Assembly (NCBI RefSeq): GCF_000010085.1
Contig: NC_007712.1
Coordinates: forward strand, 1,364,001-1,428,000
DNA: 64,000 nucleotides
Direction: 5' to 3'
DNA from: Sodalis glossinidius str. 'morsitans'
GTDB taxonomy: Bacteria; Pseudomonadota; Gammaproteobacteria; Enterobacterales; Enterobacteriaceae
A program made the translations under genes and the position numbers. The notes beneath the pieces were generated by a model that searched no databases, was not told where the DNA came from, and worked only from the letters and a program-made list of their open reading frames with translations. Positions 8,556 to 16,804 of this stretch are shown piece by piece (positions within the stretch are counted from its first letter, which is position 1; every line of letters starts with the position of its first letter).

Positions 8556-10217
8556 TCAATAGGCCGAAGCGTGTACGCCTACCGCGCGACCAGAGGGATC
8601 GTCCATTTTTTTGAACGATTTGTCCCATTCGATGGCCTTGGCGGAAGAGCAGGCCACCGACGGGCCCCCAGGTACGCATTCCGCGGCGCTTGGCAGTGGG
8701 AACAGCTCGGTGAAAATTTCCCGGTACAGATAGCCTTCTTTGGACGTCGGCGTGTTATAGGGGAAGCGGAAGTGGGCGTTGGCCAGCTGTTGATCGCTGA
8801 TTTGCTCCGCGGCAATGACTTTGAGGCTGTCAATCCAGCTGTAGCCCACGCCGTCGGAAAACTGTTCCTTCTGCCGCCAGGCAACGCTCTCCGGCAGATA
8901 ATCGGCAAAGCATTCGCGCAGCACGTGTTTCTCAATTTTGCCGTTGCCGCACATTTTATCCTGCGGGTTAATACGCATCGCCACATCCAGGAACTGCTTG
9001 TCGAGGAAGGGGACGCGTGCCTCGACGCCCCAGGCGGACATCGCTTTGTTGGCGCGGGCGCAGTCATACATATGCAAGGCCTGCAGTTTACGCACCAGTT
9101 CTTCATGGAACTCTTTCGCGTTCGGCGCCTTGTGGAAATAGAGATAGCCGCCGAACACTTCATCGGCGCCTTCGCCGGACAGGACCATTTTGATGCCCAT
9201 CGCCTTGATTTTGCGCGACATCAGGTACATCGGCGTCGAGGCGCGGATGGTCGTGACGTCATAGGTTTCGACGTGGTAAATCACGTCGCGGATCGCGTCC
9301 ATACCTTCTTGCACCGTGAAATGAATTTCATGGTGCACCGTGCCCAGCGCCGCCGCCACTTTGCTGGCGGCGCTCAGATCCGGCGAGCCTTCCAGGCCCA
9401 CGGCGAAAGAGTGCAGCTGCGGCCACCAGGCTTCGCTTTGCGCGTGATCTTCCACCCGACGGGCGGCATACTTCTTAGTGATGGCAGAGATTATGGATGA
9501 ATCAAGCCCGCCGGACAGCAGCACGCCGTAGGGCACATCAGACATCAGATGGCTTTTCACCGATTCTTCCAGAGCCGCCTTCAGCGCCGCTTTGTCGGTG
9601 ACATTGTCTTTCACCCGATCGTAATCGAACCAATCGCGCTGATAGTAGGGACGCAGTTCACCGTCCTGGCTCCAGAGGTAGTGTCCCGGCGGGAACTCTT
9701 GGAGCGTGCGACAGACCGGGACCAGCGCTTTCATTTCCGACGCGACATACAGGTTACCGTGCTCGTCATGACCCATATACAGCGGGATGATGCCCATGTG
9801 ATCGCGGCCGATTAAATAGGCGTCTTTTTCCGTGTCGTACAGGATAAAGGCGAACATGCCGCGCAATTCGTCCGGAAATTCCGGGCCTTTTTCCTGATAC
9901 AGGGCCAGAATGACTTCGCAGTCGGAACCGGTCTGAAAGGCGTAGCGGTCGCCCAGCTGTTCGCGGATGAGCTGATGCTTATAAATCTCGCCGTTTACCG
10001 CCAACACGTGCGTGTGCGCCGCGTTGTAAAGAGGTTGGGCGCCGGTGTTGACGTCGACGATGGACAAACGCTCATGGGCCAATATCGCTTTTTCGCCCGC
10101 ATAGACGCCGGACCAATCGGGGCCGCGGTGACGCATCAGGCGAGAGCATTCCAGCGCCTGTTTACGTAATTCAACCGGATCGGTCTTCAGATCCAGTACC
10201 CCAAAAATAGAACACAT
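8556..10217 (-). CDS. asnB: Asparagine synthetase B (glutamine-hydrolysing)
   Basis: Makes asparagine from aspartate, ATP and glutamine. 553 residues, E. coli length 554. Cys2 after the initiator methionine is the glutaminase nucleophile. The RHRGPDWSG and NGEIY loops complete that domain. The synthetase P-loop SGGLDSS starts at residue 235. The C-terminus DDPSGRAVGVHASAY matches the family. A GAGG ribosome-binding site precedes the ATG. There is no sign of damage. Confidence 0.97.
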   Translation of the reverse strand: MCSIFGVLDLKTDPVELRKQALECSRLMRHRGPDWSGVYAGEKAILAHERLSIVDVNTGAQPLYNAAHTHVLAVNGEIYKHQLIREQLGDRYAFQTGSDCEVILALYQEKGPEFPDELRGMFAFILYDTEKDAYLIGRDHMGIIPLYMGHDEHGNLYVASEMKALVPVCRTLQEFPPGHYLWSQDGELRPYYQRDWFDYDRVKDNVTDKAALKAALEESVKSHLMSDVPYGVLLSGGLDSSIISAITKKYAARRVEDHAQSEAWWPQLHSFAVGLEGSPDLSAASKVAAALGTVHHEIHFTVQEGMDAIRDVIYHVETYDVTTIRASTPMYLMSRKIKAMGIKMVLSGEGADEVFGGYLYFHKAPNAKEFHEELVRKLQALHMYDCARANKAMSAWGVEARVPFLDKQFLDVAMRINPQDKMCGNGKIEKHVLRECFADYLPESVAWRQKEQFSDGVGYSWIDSLKVIAAEQISDQQLANAHFRFPYNTPTSKEGYLYREIFTELFPLPSAAECVPGGPSVACSSAKAIEWDKSFKKMDDPSGRAVGVHASAY

Positions 10218-10681
10218 AATTTTTCCCTCATGATGATTTCCGGCGGTCGCCCTGCGCCGTCACATATGCAACGATTTAGCATCAAAACGACCCAACAATT
10301 CAATATCCAGGTGGAAATAAACGTTATCAGGTGAATAATCATCAATAAAAAAGCGAAATAATGATATAAAAGGCACTAAACCAGAAGAAAAGAGCGCGTT
10401 CATTGTGAATTCAATAATGCGATTTTTACCGCCGGCGGCCGTGTGGGTCACCGTCTTGCCGGGGGCATGAGGCAAATGGGCTAAGTGCCCCTTCACTCTG
10501 CGGGTTGAAAAAGGCAAACAGGGGCAGGTCAATCGCCGGGTAGACCCGGAAAGTCGCGGCTCATTCACAGCATTACCCGTGGGCTTGCAACGTTGTCGTG
10601 TAACGTGACGCAGGCCATTTGTCGGGCAGGACCGGTTAAATCGGCGCCCCCGAAGAACTTTGATGCGTTAGGAGGCAGTCT
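10218..10681. other. Gap between asnB and nagC; nagD absent
   Basis: 464 bases upstream of asnB and downstream of nagC. E. coli has nagD here as the last gene of the nag operon; I cannot find any NagD-like residue string in either strand. The right half is AT-rich (10300-10400) and presumably holds the asnB promoter, but I cannot fix its boxes. A 102-codon open frame on the minus strand has no coding character. Confidence 0.6.
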
Positions 10682-11935
10682 TTACCCTGCGCCGATGCGC
10701 CGATGCGGCGTTGCGTCGGCTTCAAGCAACCGCTGAAGCAGCACGCCGTTAAGCATGGCGCGCTTCACCAGGGCGAAAGCGCCGATGGCCGAACCATGAT
10801 CCAGCACTGAGATGACCACCGGCAAGTTTTGCCGGAAGGCTTTCAGCACCTGATTATCGATGCAGCGCTGCACGGCCGGCAGCAAAATTTTGTGGGCCTC
10901 GGTGATTTCGCCCGCCAATACCACCTTTTGCGGATTGAACAGGTTAATGCTGAGCGCTATCACCTTACCCAACTGACGGCCGACGTGCTCGATCACTTCC
11001 ACCGCCAACCCGTCACCGCGGTTGGCTGCCAGACAGATGGTGTCTATCCGGCAGTCGTCCGGCGTCAGTTTACTGGCATAACCCTGACTGAGCAGCAGGC
11101 GCACCCGTTGCTCGATCGCGGCATTGGCGGCAATGGTTTCCAGACAGCCAAAATTGCCGCAGTGGCAGCGTTCTCCCAGCGGATCGACCTGAATATGGCC
11201 AATCTCGCCCACGTTACCGTTACTGCCAAGGAAAATCTGGCCATTTATCAAGATGCCTGCCCCGGTACCGCGGTGCAAACGAACCAATATGGAATCGGCG
11301 CAATCCTGGGTTGCACCGAAATAGTGCTCCGCCAGCGCGAGACTGCGAATGTCGTGGCCTACAAACGCGGTGAGATGGAAACGCTGCTGCAACTGATCTA
11401 CCAGCGGCCAGTGGTGTACCTGTATATGAGGCATATAGCGGACAATGCCGGAGAAGGGGTCGACCAGCCCCGGTAAAATTACCGAAATAGCGATGAGATC
11501 GCGGATTTTACGCTGCGCCTGCTCAAGAAAGTCGGCGATAGCTTCCATCAGCGCCAGCTCCAGCGTCTGCTGGGTCCGCTGCGGCAGCGGGAAGTAGGCT
11601 TCCTGCAGGGCCTTGCCGCTCAAATCATAAAGCATGATCGTCGCATCATGCCGGCCGAGGCGAACGCCGATGGCCTGGAAGCCACGGGTTTCGGCCACGA
11701 TGGAGATAGCCCGCCGGCCGCCGGTGGAGGCTTGCTGATCCACTTCACGGATCAGGCCGCGTTCCAGCAGTTGGCGGGTGATCTTGGTAATACTGGCGGG
11801 CGCGAGCTGACTTTGTTCTGCTATCTGAATACGGGAAATGGGGCCCATTTGATCGATGAGACGGTAGACCGCCGCGTTATTTAACTGTTTAACAAGGTCA
11901 ATATTGCCTATCGGGGTCTGTCCGCCTGGTGTCAT
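10682..11935 (-). CDS. nagC: N-acetylglucosamine repressor NagC (ROK family)
   Basis: Represses nag genes until GlcNAc-6-phosphate binds. N-terminal winged helix (residues about 15-80, GPISRIQIAEQSQLAPASITKITRQLL region) followed by the ROK kinase-like sensor with the zinc motif CHCGNFGCLE. 417 residues, about ten longer than E. coli at the C-terminus. It lies 17 bases after nagA, in the nagBA-C order. Its targets here should be the divergent nagB/nagE promoters at 46850-47178, now 34 kb away because of the prophage. Confidence 0.96.
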   Translation of the reverse strand: MTPGGQTPIGNIDLVKQLNNAAVYRLIDQMGPISRIQIAEQSQLAPASITKITRQLLERGLIREVDQQASTGGRRAISIVAETRGFQAIGVRLGRHDATIMLYDLSGKALQEAYFPLPQRTQQTLELALMEAIADFLEQAQRKIRDLIAISVILPGLVDPFSGIVRYMPHIQVHHWPLVDQLQQRFHLTAFVGHDIRSLALAEHYFGATQDCADSILVRLHRGTGAGILINGQIFLGSNGNVGEIGHIQVDPLGERCHCGNFGCLETIAANAAIEQRVRLLLSQGYASKLTPDDCRIDTICLAANRGDGLAVEVIEHVGRQLGKVIALSINLFNPQKVVLAGEITEAHKILLPAVQRCIDNQVLKAFRQNLPVVISVLDHGSAIGAFALVKRAMLNGVLLQRLLEADATPHRRIGAG

Positions 11936-11952
11936 CGCTTACTCGCTTATGG

Positions 11953-13095
11953 TCAAACTTCGTCGCCGTTAACGATAGTTTTACTGATTTTATAATCGTG
12001 GGTGAAGGCGGTTAAGTTGGCGATTTTGCCGACCGTCAGCGTCCCTAACCGCGCGTCCACGCCCAGCGCCCGTGCCGGGTAAAGGGTTGCCATGCGCAAC
12101 GCCTCGTCCAATGCGATACCGGCGTACTCTACGCTACCACGTACCGCTTCAATCATGGTAAGCGCCGAGCCGCTAAGGGTACCGTGTTCATCCACGCAAA
12201 GGCCATCGCGATAGTATATTGTTTTGCCGGCGAAAATGAACCGATCAATATTTTCCGCGCTGGCCGGGGCGGTGGCATCCGTGACCAATATCAGGCGATC
12301 GCCTTTAATGCGTTTGGCGTTACGAATGTTGGCCCAGTTGACATGCAGGCCGTCGGCGATGATACCGCAATAAATTTCCGGCGCGTCGAACAGGGCGCCG
12401 ATAACACCCGGTTCGCGCCCGACCATCGGCGGCATGGCGTTAAACAGATGGGTCGTAAAGCTGATGCCGGCGGCGAAACCCGCCTTGGCCTGCTGGTAAG
12501 TGGCATTGGAATGACCAATAGAAACGCGAATGCCGGCGTCGCACAACCGGCGGATAACAGACGCGTCTACCTGTTCGGGAGCCAGGGTCATCTTGCTTAT
12601 CACGTCGCTGTTAGCGCACAGGAAGACCACCATTTCTTCGCTCGGTGCGCGTATCAATGCCGGATCATGGGTGCCTTTTTTGACCGGGCTGAGGTAGGGG
12701 CCTTCCAGATGCAACCCCAGCGCCTGATGTTTATGCTGCGCCAGGTAAGCGCGCATGACCTCCACCGCCCGCCGCATATAGTCATCGGTGCTGGTGATGA
12801 GGGTCGGCAGGAAACTGGTGCAGCCGGAGCGCTGATTGGCGGCCTGCATCGTTTCCAGCGTTTCGACCGACAGCGCGTCCAGGCTGTCGTTGAACTGTAC
12901 GCCGCCGCAGCCGTTAAGCTGCAGGTCGATAAAACCGGGCGCCAGCGCGGCGCCGGCCAAATCGCGGCGTTCAATGCCGGCGGGCAGGCTGTCGGCGGGG
13001 CAAATGGCGTCGATAACGCCGTTTGCGATAACGAGCGAGTGGTTATCCAGAATCTCGCTACCGGTATAGATGCGGCCGTTGGTTAAAGCATACAT
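11953..13095 (-). CDS. nagA: N-acetylglucosamine-6-phosphate deacetylase
   Basis: Removes acetate from GlcNAc-6-phosphate to give glucosamine-6-phosphate. 380 residues (E. coli 382). All metal/catalytic positions are present: Glu131 in HLEGPYLSP, His195 in SIGHSNATY, His216 in TTHLFNAM, Asp273 in VTDATAP. The ribosome-binding site CCGGGAG precedes the ATG. Its normal promoter lies upstream of nagB, now beyond the prophage. nagA expression must therefore come from read-through of the phage left end or an internal promoter. Confidence 0.96.
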   Translation of the reverse strand: MYALTNGRIYTGSEILDNHSLVIANGVIDAICPADSLPAGIERRDLAGAALAPGFIDLQLNGCGGVQFNDSLDALSVETLETMQAANQRSGCTSFLPTLITSTDDYMRRAVEVMRAYLAQHKHQALGLHLEGPYLSPVKKGTHDPALIRAPSEEMVVFLCANSDVISKMTLAPEQVDASVIRRLCDAGIRVSIGHSNATYQQAKAGFAAGISFTTHLFNAMPPMVGREPGVIGALFDAPEIYCGIIADGLHVNWANIRNAKRIKGDRLILVTDATAPASAENIDRFIFAGKTIYYRDGLCVDEHGTLSGSALTMIEAVRGSVEYAGIALDEALRMATLYPARALGVDARLGTLTVGKIANLTAFTHDYKISKTIVNGDEV

Positions 13096-13111
13096 ATTCA
13101 GCTCCGGGAGG

Positions 13112-13202
13112 TTAGTCGGCGGTGTTCAGATTGTCTTGTTCCAGTTCACGGAAGTATTTGACCGTTTTCATCTTCAATTCCTGGGTAGACGGTTCATCGC
13201 AC
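13112..13202 (-). pseudogene. nagB: nagB 3' fragment cut off by the prophage
   Basis: The minus strand reads CDEPSTQELKMKTVKYFREL and then EQDNLNTAD and a stop. This is the C-terminal end of glucosamine-6-phosphate deaminase, including the allosteric tyrosine (Tyr254 in E. coli numbering). Joined to 46131-46849 after removing one copy of TCGCAC it restores an unbroken 267-codon nagB, one residue longer than E. coli NagB. The fragment keeps its normal 16-base spacing to nagA. Confidence 0.95.
13197..13202. repeat. nagB: Target-site duplication, left copy (TCGCAC)
   Basis: TCGCAC directly before the first phage base (TG at 13203) and again at 46131-46136 directly after the last phage base. If the phage began one base earlier the duplication would be 5 bp (TCGCA). 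TG...CA ends favour the 6-bp reading. The shared flanking string is 9 bases (TCATCGCAC), so the sequence alone leaves this small ambiguity. Confidence 0.85.
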
Positions 13203-13247
13203 TGATTAGACTTGAGATAAATGACAGGGGATAAGTGAGATAATTAT
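13203..13247. repeat. Prophage left end with transposase sites
   Basis: Begins TGATTAGACTT. GATAAATG at 13216-13223 and the weaker GATAATTA at 13239-13246 stand 23 bases apart, at positions 14 and 37 from the end, exactly as at the right end. Inferred transposase-binding sites. The remaining bases to 13363 hold no gene. Confidence 0.8.
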
Positions 13248-13282
13248 GGGAAGTACTGGGTCAACATGGGAAGAGACTGGAT

Positions 13283-13334
<52 letters not shown>

Positions 13335-13363
13335 CAGAACTCGCACCAGCCTGATTGCAGATA

Positions 13364-13753
13364 TTACTCCTTTTTCCCTGTATCGGCATCAGGTTCGCCA
13401 TCAAACAGTTTGCCCTGCATCCGATCCAGTTCTTCTTTTCTTACCCGCTTCACCACGCTGTAAACCCACTGTAGTGAAACACCAAATTTGCGGGCCAGTT
13501 CGTGATGGTTGCGCCCGTCAAACTCCAGGAAAATTTCCCGGTCGCGCTGGCTGACCTTCCAGACCATGCCCATCGGAAAATAGACGTTTTGCCCACCCCA
13601 GACCTGCATCATGCGGTTCGCGACGGCCTGACCAATCTGGTCGGCAACTGCGGGTTCGATATCAATAATCTCGCGGACAGTCTCAGAGGTATGCTGTGCC
13701 AGTTCCACCAACAGTTCCGGCCCTTTACTACGAAACTGATTCAGGTCGCTCAT
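13364..13753 (-). CDS. Mor-like middle/late transcription activator
   Basis: 129 residues from the ATG at 13753, which overlaps the stop of the previous gene (ATGA). The C-terminal half (GRNHHELARKFGVSLQWVYSVVKRVRKEE) is a helix-turn-helix as in the Mor/C family of Mu, which activates middle and late promoters. The N-terminal half with DIEPAVADQIGQAVANRMMQVWGGQNVY matches the Mor dimerisation domain. It is the last gene of the leftward early operon, so it would be made after early transcription and would switch on the rightward lysis and morphogenesis genes. Confidence 0.85.
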   Translation of the reverse strand: MSDLNQFRSKGPELLVELAQHTSETVREIIDIEPAVADQIGQAVANRMMQVWGGQNVYFPMGMVWKVSQRDREIFLEFDGRNHHELARKFGVSLQWVYSVVKRVRKEELDRMQGKLFDGEPDADTGKKE

Positions 13754-14178
13754 TGCTTCACTCCCGCAGCTCTGCGCTGCCACTTCTTCAGTTTCTCAAT
13801 CACGCTACTTGCCTGCTCATTGCTGAGCCAGCGTAACGCGCTGATGCCGGTTTCCCGTTTAACCCACAGCGCCAGCGCCTGCTCTGAACTGTCACGGACG
13901 ATGCCTGCGGCAGCCATTTCAAGCCATAGCGCACGGATTTTCTTTGACTGCGGATGGCTGTCGAGCGGTAAGCCGGACTTGGCTTTCCCGGCAGGCTTAA
14001 TGCGAAAGCCTTTCTTTTTCATTGATTCCAGCACGCGGTTTAGCTGTGGGGTATCCATCCCTTTGGTTGAGGCTTTGCCGGTCAGCCCCTGTAGCATCTG
14101 GCGGTAGGTGTCCTCATCCATCTGGAGGTCGCTGCGGGCAATATGAATGAGTTGAATAAGACGCTGCTTAGTCATCAT
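13750..14178 (-). CDS. GemA-like regulatory protein (Mu gp16 family)
   Basis: The frame is open back to 14367, but AAAGGAG sits just before the ATG at 14178, giving MMTKQRLIQLIHIARSDLQM and 142 residues. The sequence fits the DUF1018/GemA family: early Mu-phage proteins that affect host gene expression and supercoiling. The C-terminal WLSNEQASSVIEKLKKW helix is typical. It is coupled to the Mor-like gene through a 4-base overlap. Confidence 0.8.
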   Translation of the reverse strand: MMTKQRLIQLIHIARSDLQMDEDTYRQMLQGLTGKASTKGMDTPQLNRVLESMKKKGFRIKPAGKAKSGLPLDSHPQSKKIRALWLEMAAAGIVRDSSEQALALWVKRETGISALRWLSNEQASSVIEKLKKWQRRAAGVKQ

Positions 14179-14383
14179 TGCCACTCCTTTTACCTGCGCC
14201 ACCGATATAGTCGACATATAAAGGAAGCGCGACAGGCCAGCACAGGAACATAACGGCCCAACTGATCCAGTGTCCGGTACCGCTGTAACGTGAGTAAAAC
14301 CCTGAACGGCGGTGCAGTTCAGCAGTACACCACCCCACGAGACCATACCAGAACAAGGCACATACAATTGATTCAGCCATCAT
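14168..14383 (-). CDS. Small predicted membrane protein
   Basis: 71 residues with two hydrophobic stretches (residues about 6-18 and 37-58, WISWAVMFLCWPVALPLYV). It overlaps both neighbours by a few bases, which supports real coupling in the early operon. I do not recognise a family. Confidence 0.55.
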   Translation of the reverse strand: MMAESIVCALFWYGLVGWCTAELHRRSGFYSRYSGTGHWISWAVMFLCWPVALPLYVDYIGGAGKRSGNDD

Positions 14384-15069
14384 AAGCCACTCCCCAGCTT
14401 CCGCTGTTCCTGCCCGCTGACAGGCTGATGTAGACGGACGTTTTCTCCCTCTCTGTAACCGATGTGGCGGGACATGTCCGCGTCACGGGATTTACCGGCT
14501 TTGCGGCCAGAGGTTGTTCCTGAATCAGGGTATTTTTGTTCAAGCCAGAGGTTTGCCAGCTCCCGTTCTTCGCGGGACATAGCAAATAAATGAACCTCGC
14601 TACGCACGGCCAGAACCCACCCTTCGGCAAATTTGTCACCACGGCTGGTCTTGGTCGTGTTTTTGATTCTTTTATTCTGCTGTCGAATATAGTTTTTACG
14701 GGCCATGATTAACTGTCTGGCCAGTACCTCCCATGTATATGAGGCCAGTTCAACCCGGTCTTTATTACCGTAAAAGCCAACGCCGGGTTTAAAGCCGGAG
14801 TGAATAATAGACTTAACGCCAAATGCCACCTGGATAATATCCAGCAGACCCAGCATATAACGCGGCGGATTAACGCTACCTGCAGCCCAGTAGTTACTGA
14901 CGCTTTCATCAATATCACTGAGTGCGAGGTCAGCCTGGGTGATGTTATAGGCCTGCATCAGTTTCTGGGCGCGTTGCAGTGCCAGTGCCGCTTCATGGGG
15001 GTTATCGGATTTAGCCAGCGCAAGTAGCTTTTTTAACTTCTCCAGCAGCTTTTCATTATTCTGCGGCAT
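14380..15069 (-). CDS. DUF2786 phage protein
   Basis: 229 residues. The N-terminus (KLLEKLKKLLALAKSDNPHEAALALQRAQKLM) is the DUF2786 helical domain, common in transposable phages. The C-terminal part is basic (YIRQQNKRIKNTTKTSRGDKFAEGW), suggesting nucleic-acid contact. Its function is unknown. It overlaps the next gene by 4 bases and the preceding one by 14. Confidence 0.75.
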   Translation of the reverse strand: MPQNNEKLLEKLKKLLALAKSDNPHEAALALQRAQKLMQAYNITQADLALSDIDESVSNYWAAGSVNPPRYMLGLLDIIQVAFGVKSIIHSGFKPGVGFYGNKDRVELASYTWEVLARQLIMARKNYIRQQNKRIKNTTKTSRGDKFAEGWVLAVRSEVHLFAMSREERELANLWLEQKYPDSGTTSGRKAGKSRDADMSRHIGYREGENVRLHQPVSGQEQRKLGSGL

Positions 15070-15352
15070 AAGTCACCCCCAGGCGTTCGGCAAGGCGTTC
15101 CAGCTTTTTCTGCTTATGAAAATCAATCATCAGGCCCATCCCGTTTAGGCGGAACTGTTCAATCATGATTTCAACGTCAGCCAGTTCGCCTGCCAGATCA
15201 ACTTCATTGCCCAGTCCGTTCATGTTGCGGGCAGCAGCAGCGGCCAGTTCGGCAGCTTCTTCCATCAGCTTCAGAGCCTGAGCTTCTGGGCCGAAGGTTT
15301 TGAGGGCCAGATTGTAGATCGTCGAACGGTTATATAATTTCATGCCTTTCAT
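15056..15352 (-). CDS. Small MazG-like helical protein
   Basis: 98 residues (87-95 if a later Met is used). KLMEEAAELAAAAARNMNG...LAGELADVEIMIEQF has the EEAxEL...E..D pattern of MazG-type nucleotide pyrophosphohydrolases. Such phage proteins may clean nucleotide pools. Assignment rests on that pattern only. Confidence 0.6.
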   Translation of the reverse strand: MKGMKLYNRSTIYNLALKTFGPEAQALKLMEEAAELAAAAARNMNGLGNEVDLAGELADVEIMIEQFRLNGMGLMIDFHKQKKLERLAERLGVTYAAE

Positions 15353-15367
15353 CTTATCTTCCCCGAA

Positions 15368-15640
15368 TCAATGGCGTGATACGCCGATAACTTTCACGTT
15401 GCCGTCCTCAGTAATTTCCAGCTCGTACAGCGGCGGCATTTTTCTCAGGTGGTCACTGGTGGCGTGAAGAACGTAAATGGCCTGATCTAGGCCATTTGTT
15501 GCCACGATGGCGTGTGAAGCCATGCTGATTAATTTGATTAATACCTGCCGGATATGGTTGGGATTTTCACAACCACATTCACTGATATATTCCGCGACAA
15601 TTTCACGGGTCCGTTTTTCGGCTTCTTTTGCAGTAATCAT
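15368..15640 (-). CDS. Hypothetical phage protein
   Basis: 90 residues, starts MITAKEAEKRTREIVAEYI, with two cysteines (ECGCENPNH). It is coupled to the upstream zinc-ribbon gene by a 4-base overlap. I recognise no family. Confidence 0.6.
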   Translation of the reverse strand: MITAKEAEKRTREIVAEYISECGCENPNHIRQVLIKLISMASHAIVATNGLDQAIYVLHATSDHLRKMPPLYELEITEDGNVKVIGVSRH

Positions 15641-15825
15641 TTCTTTGCCTCACAAGGGATGAATTCCATGGCCGGGACTTCGGTGTAGTAATGCTGGCTA
15701 CAGTGTGGGCATACCAGCGTGATGAGGACGGCTGGTACGCGGTACTTACCGGAGGAAATGACGCTGGCGTCGCTGAACTTCAGGGTGGTGATACCTTTCT
15801 GGCAGTTGATACATTTGATGGACAT
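15637..15825 (-). CDS. Small zinc-ribbon protein
   Basis: 62 residues with two cysteine pairs, CINC (residues 4-7) and CPHC (about 39-42), the spacing of a zinc ribbon. Mu-type phages carry Com, a small zinc-finger RNA-binding activator of mom. Here no mom follows, and the resemblance is only the two CxxC pairs. It lies in the early operon. Confidence 0.6.
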   Translation of the reverse strand: MSIKCINCQKGITTLKFSDASVISSGKYRVPAVLITLVCPHCSQHYYTEVPAMEFIPCEAKK

Positions 15826-15903
15826 GATTTATTCCTTAATGCTGTTTTCGGCGTGCAGAAGCCCACGGCACTGACGCCGAAATAAAAAGAAATTGAATTA
15901 AAA

Positions 15904-16515
15904 TTAAATGGCAGCGATATCTAACGGAATATTAATTAGCTTCCCGTGTTTATCTTTCTCCCGGAAATTAATATAGGTTTTGGACATTGCCACCTGCAGT
16001 GATTCCGATATGGCCTCCATTGCCCGGTTCCAGCGCTCGTCCTGAATCTTGACGCGGCGCAGGGAAAGAATACGTCCGGTATTAAGCTGGCCCTCTTTGT
16101 CCACCTGAAAAGCATCGCTGATGATGGCCCGCAGGTTGGCGTTCGCGCCTTCCGACCACTCGGTGACGCACTCGTCTATCAGGTCTTTGGCAATCTGCAG
16201 CTCTGGCCCGAAGGTCAGGGTTTCCTGCACGCGGATGGTGATCTGCTGAGCACCGTCGAAGCTGCTGAAGGTCACGTTGCCTTTGGCACCGCCACGCGTT
16301 CTGCCGTACTTCTCGGCCACAAGGTCAAGCCAGGCATAGCACTCGTCAAAGGCACGACGCTTGAAGTCACTGAGTTCATCGCGTTTAACCTTCGCGGCGA
16401 CAACCTGTTCTTTAACGAAAGAGTCCATCGCAAGGTCATAGTCAGACACCTGGTCAACCGGCACCAGACGCCCCTTGCGGTCTTTCATGTAGTTTTCTTT
16501 ATTTACTTCGCTCAT
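15904..16515 (-). CDS. DUF3164 family protein
   Basis: 203 residues. The opening MSEVNKENYMKDRKGRLVPVDQV and the DECYAWLDLVAEKYG and KIQDERWNRAMEAISESLQV segments are typical of DUF3164, found next to the MuB-like ATPase in transposable phages. Its role is unknown. Confidence 0.8.
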   Translation of the reverse strand: MSEVNKENYMKDRKGRLVPVDQVSDYDLAMDSFVKEQVVAAKVKRDELSDFKRRAFDECYAWLDLVAEKYGRTRGGAKGNVTFSSFDGAQQITIRVQETLTFGPELQIAKDLIDECVTEWSEGANANLRAIISDAFQVDKEGQLNTGRILSLRRVKIQDERWNRAMEAISESLQVAMSKTYINFREKDKHGKLINIPLDIAAI

Positions 16516-16532
16516 CTCTGTTCACCTTATGG

Positions 16533-16802
16533 TTAATGTAACGACTCTGACCAGGTAATACGGCAGCCATGCAACTCAAAGACACCCTGACGGAAGCGCC
16601 CTGAGCCGTCATGGCCAACATGGGTATAACTCGCTTTGCCCTGCTCCAGCAGGCGGGCACAGTGCCCGTTGCGGGCGATACGGATAACCGGCTTACTGCC
16701 AGCAATCATGACGCTCTGCACGGTAGTGTTCATGGCGTTGAGCGCCATAATGGCGGACTGCACCTTGTTCATCTGCTGGTTGATATCGGCGATGGATTTC
16801 AT
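16533..16802 (-). CDS. Hypothetical early phage protein
   Basis: 89 residues with a long N-terminal helix (DINQQMNKVQSAIMALNAM). It lies 2 bases after the ATPase gene and 17 before DUF3164, so it is surely in the operon. No family recognised. Confidence 0.65.
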   Translation of the reverse strand: MKSIADINQQMNKVQSAIMALNAMNTTVQSVMIAGSKPVIRIARNGHCARLLEQGKASYTHVGHDGSGRFRQGVFELHGCRITWSESLH

Positions 16803-16804
16803 GA

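Noticed and set aside
10260..10568. A 102-codon minus-strand frame upstream of asnB
   Set aside because: No ribosome site, odd composition, and it ends in the AT-rich promoter region; not a nagD remnant that I can recognise.
15637..15825. The zinc-ribbon gene as Com of Mu
   Set aside because: Com acts with mom, which is absent. Only the CxxC pairs agree and the gene lies in the early operon, not at the right end.
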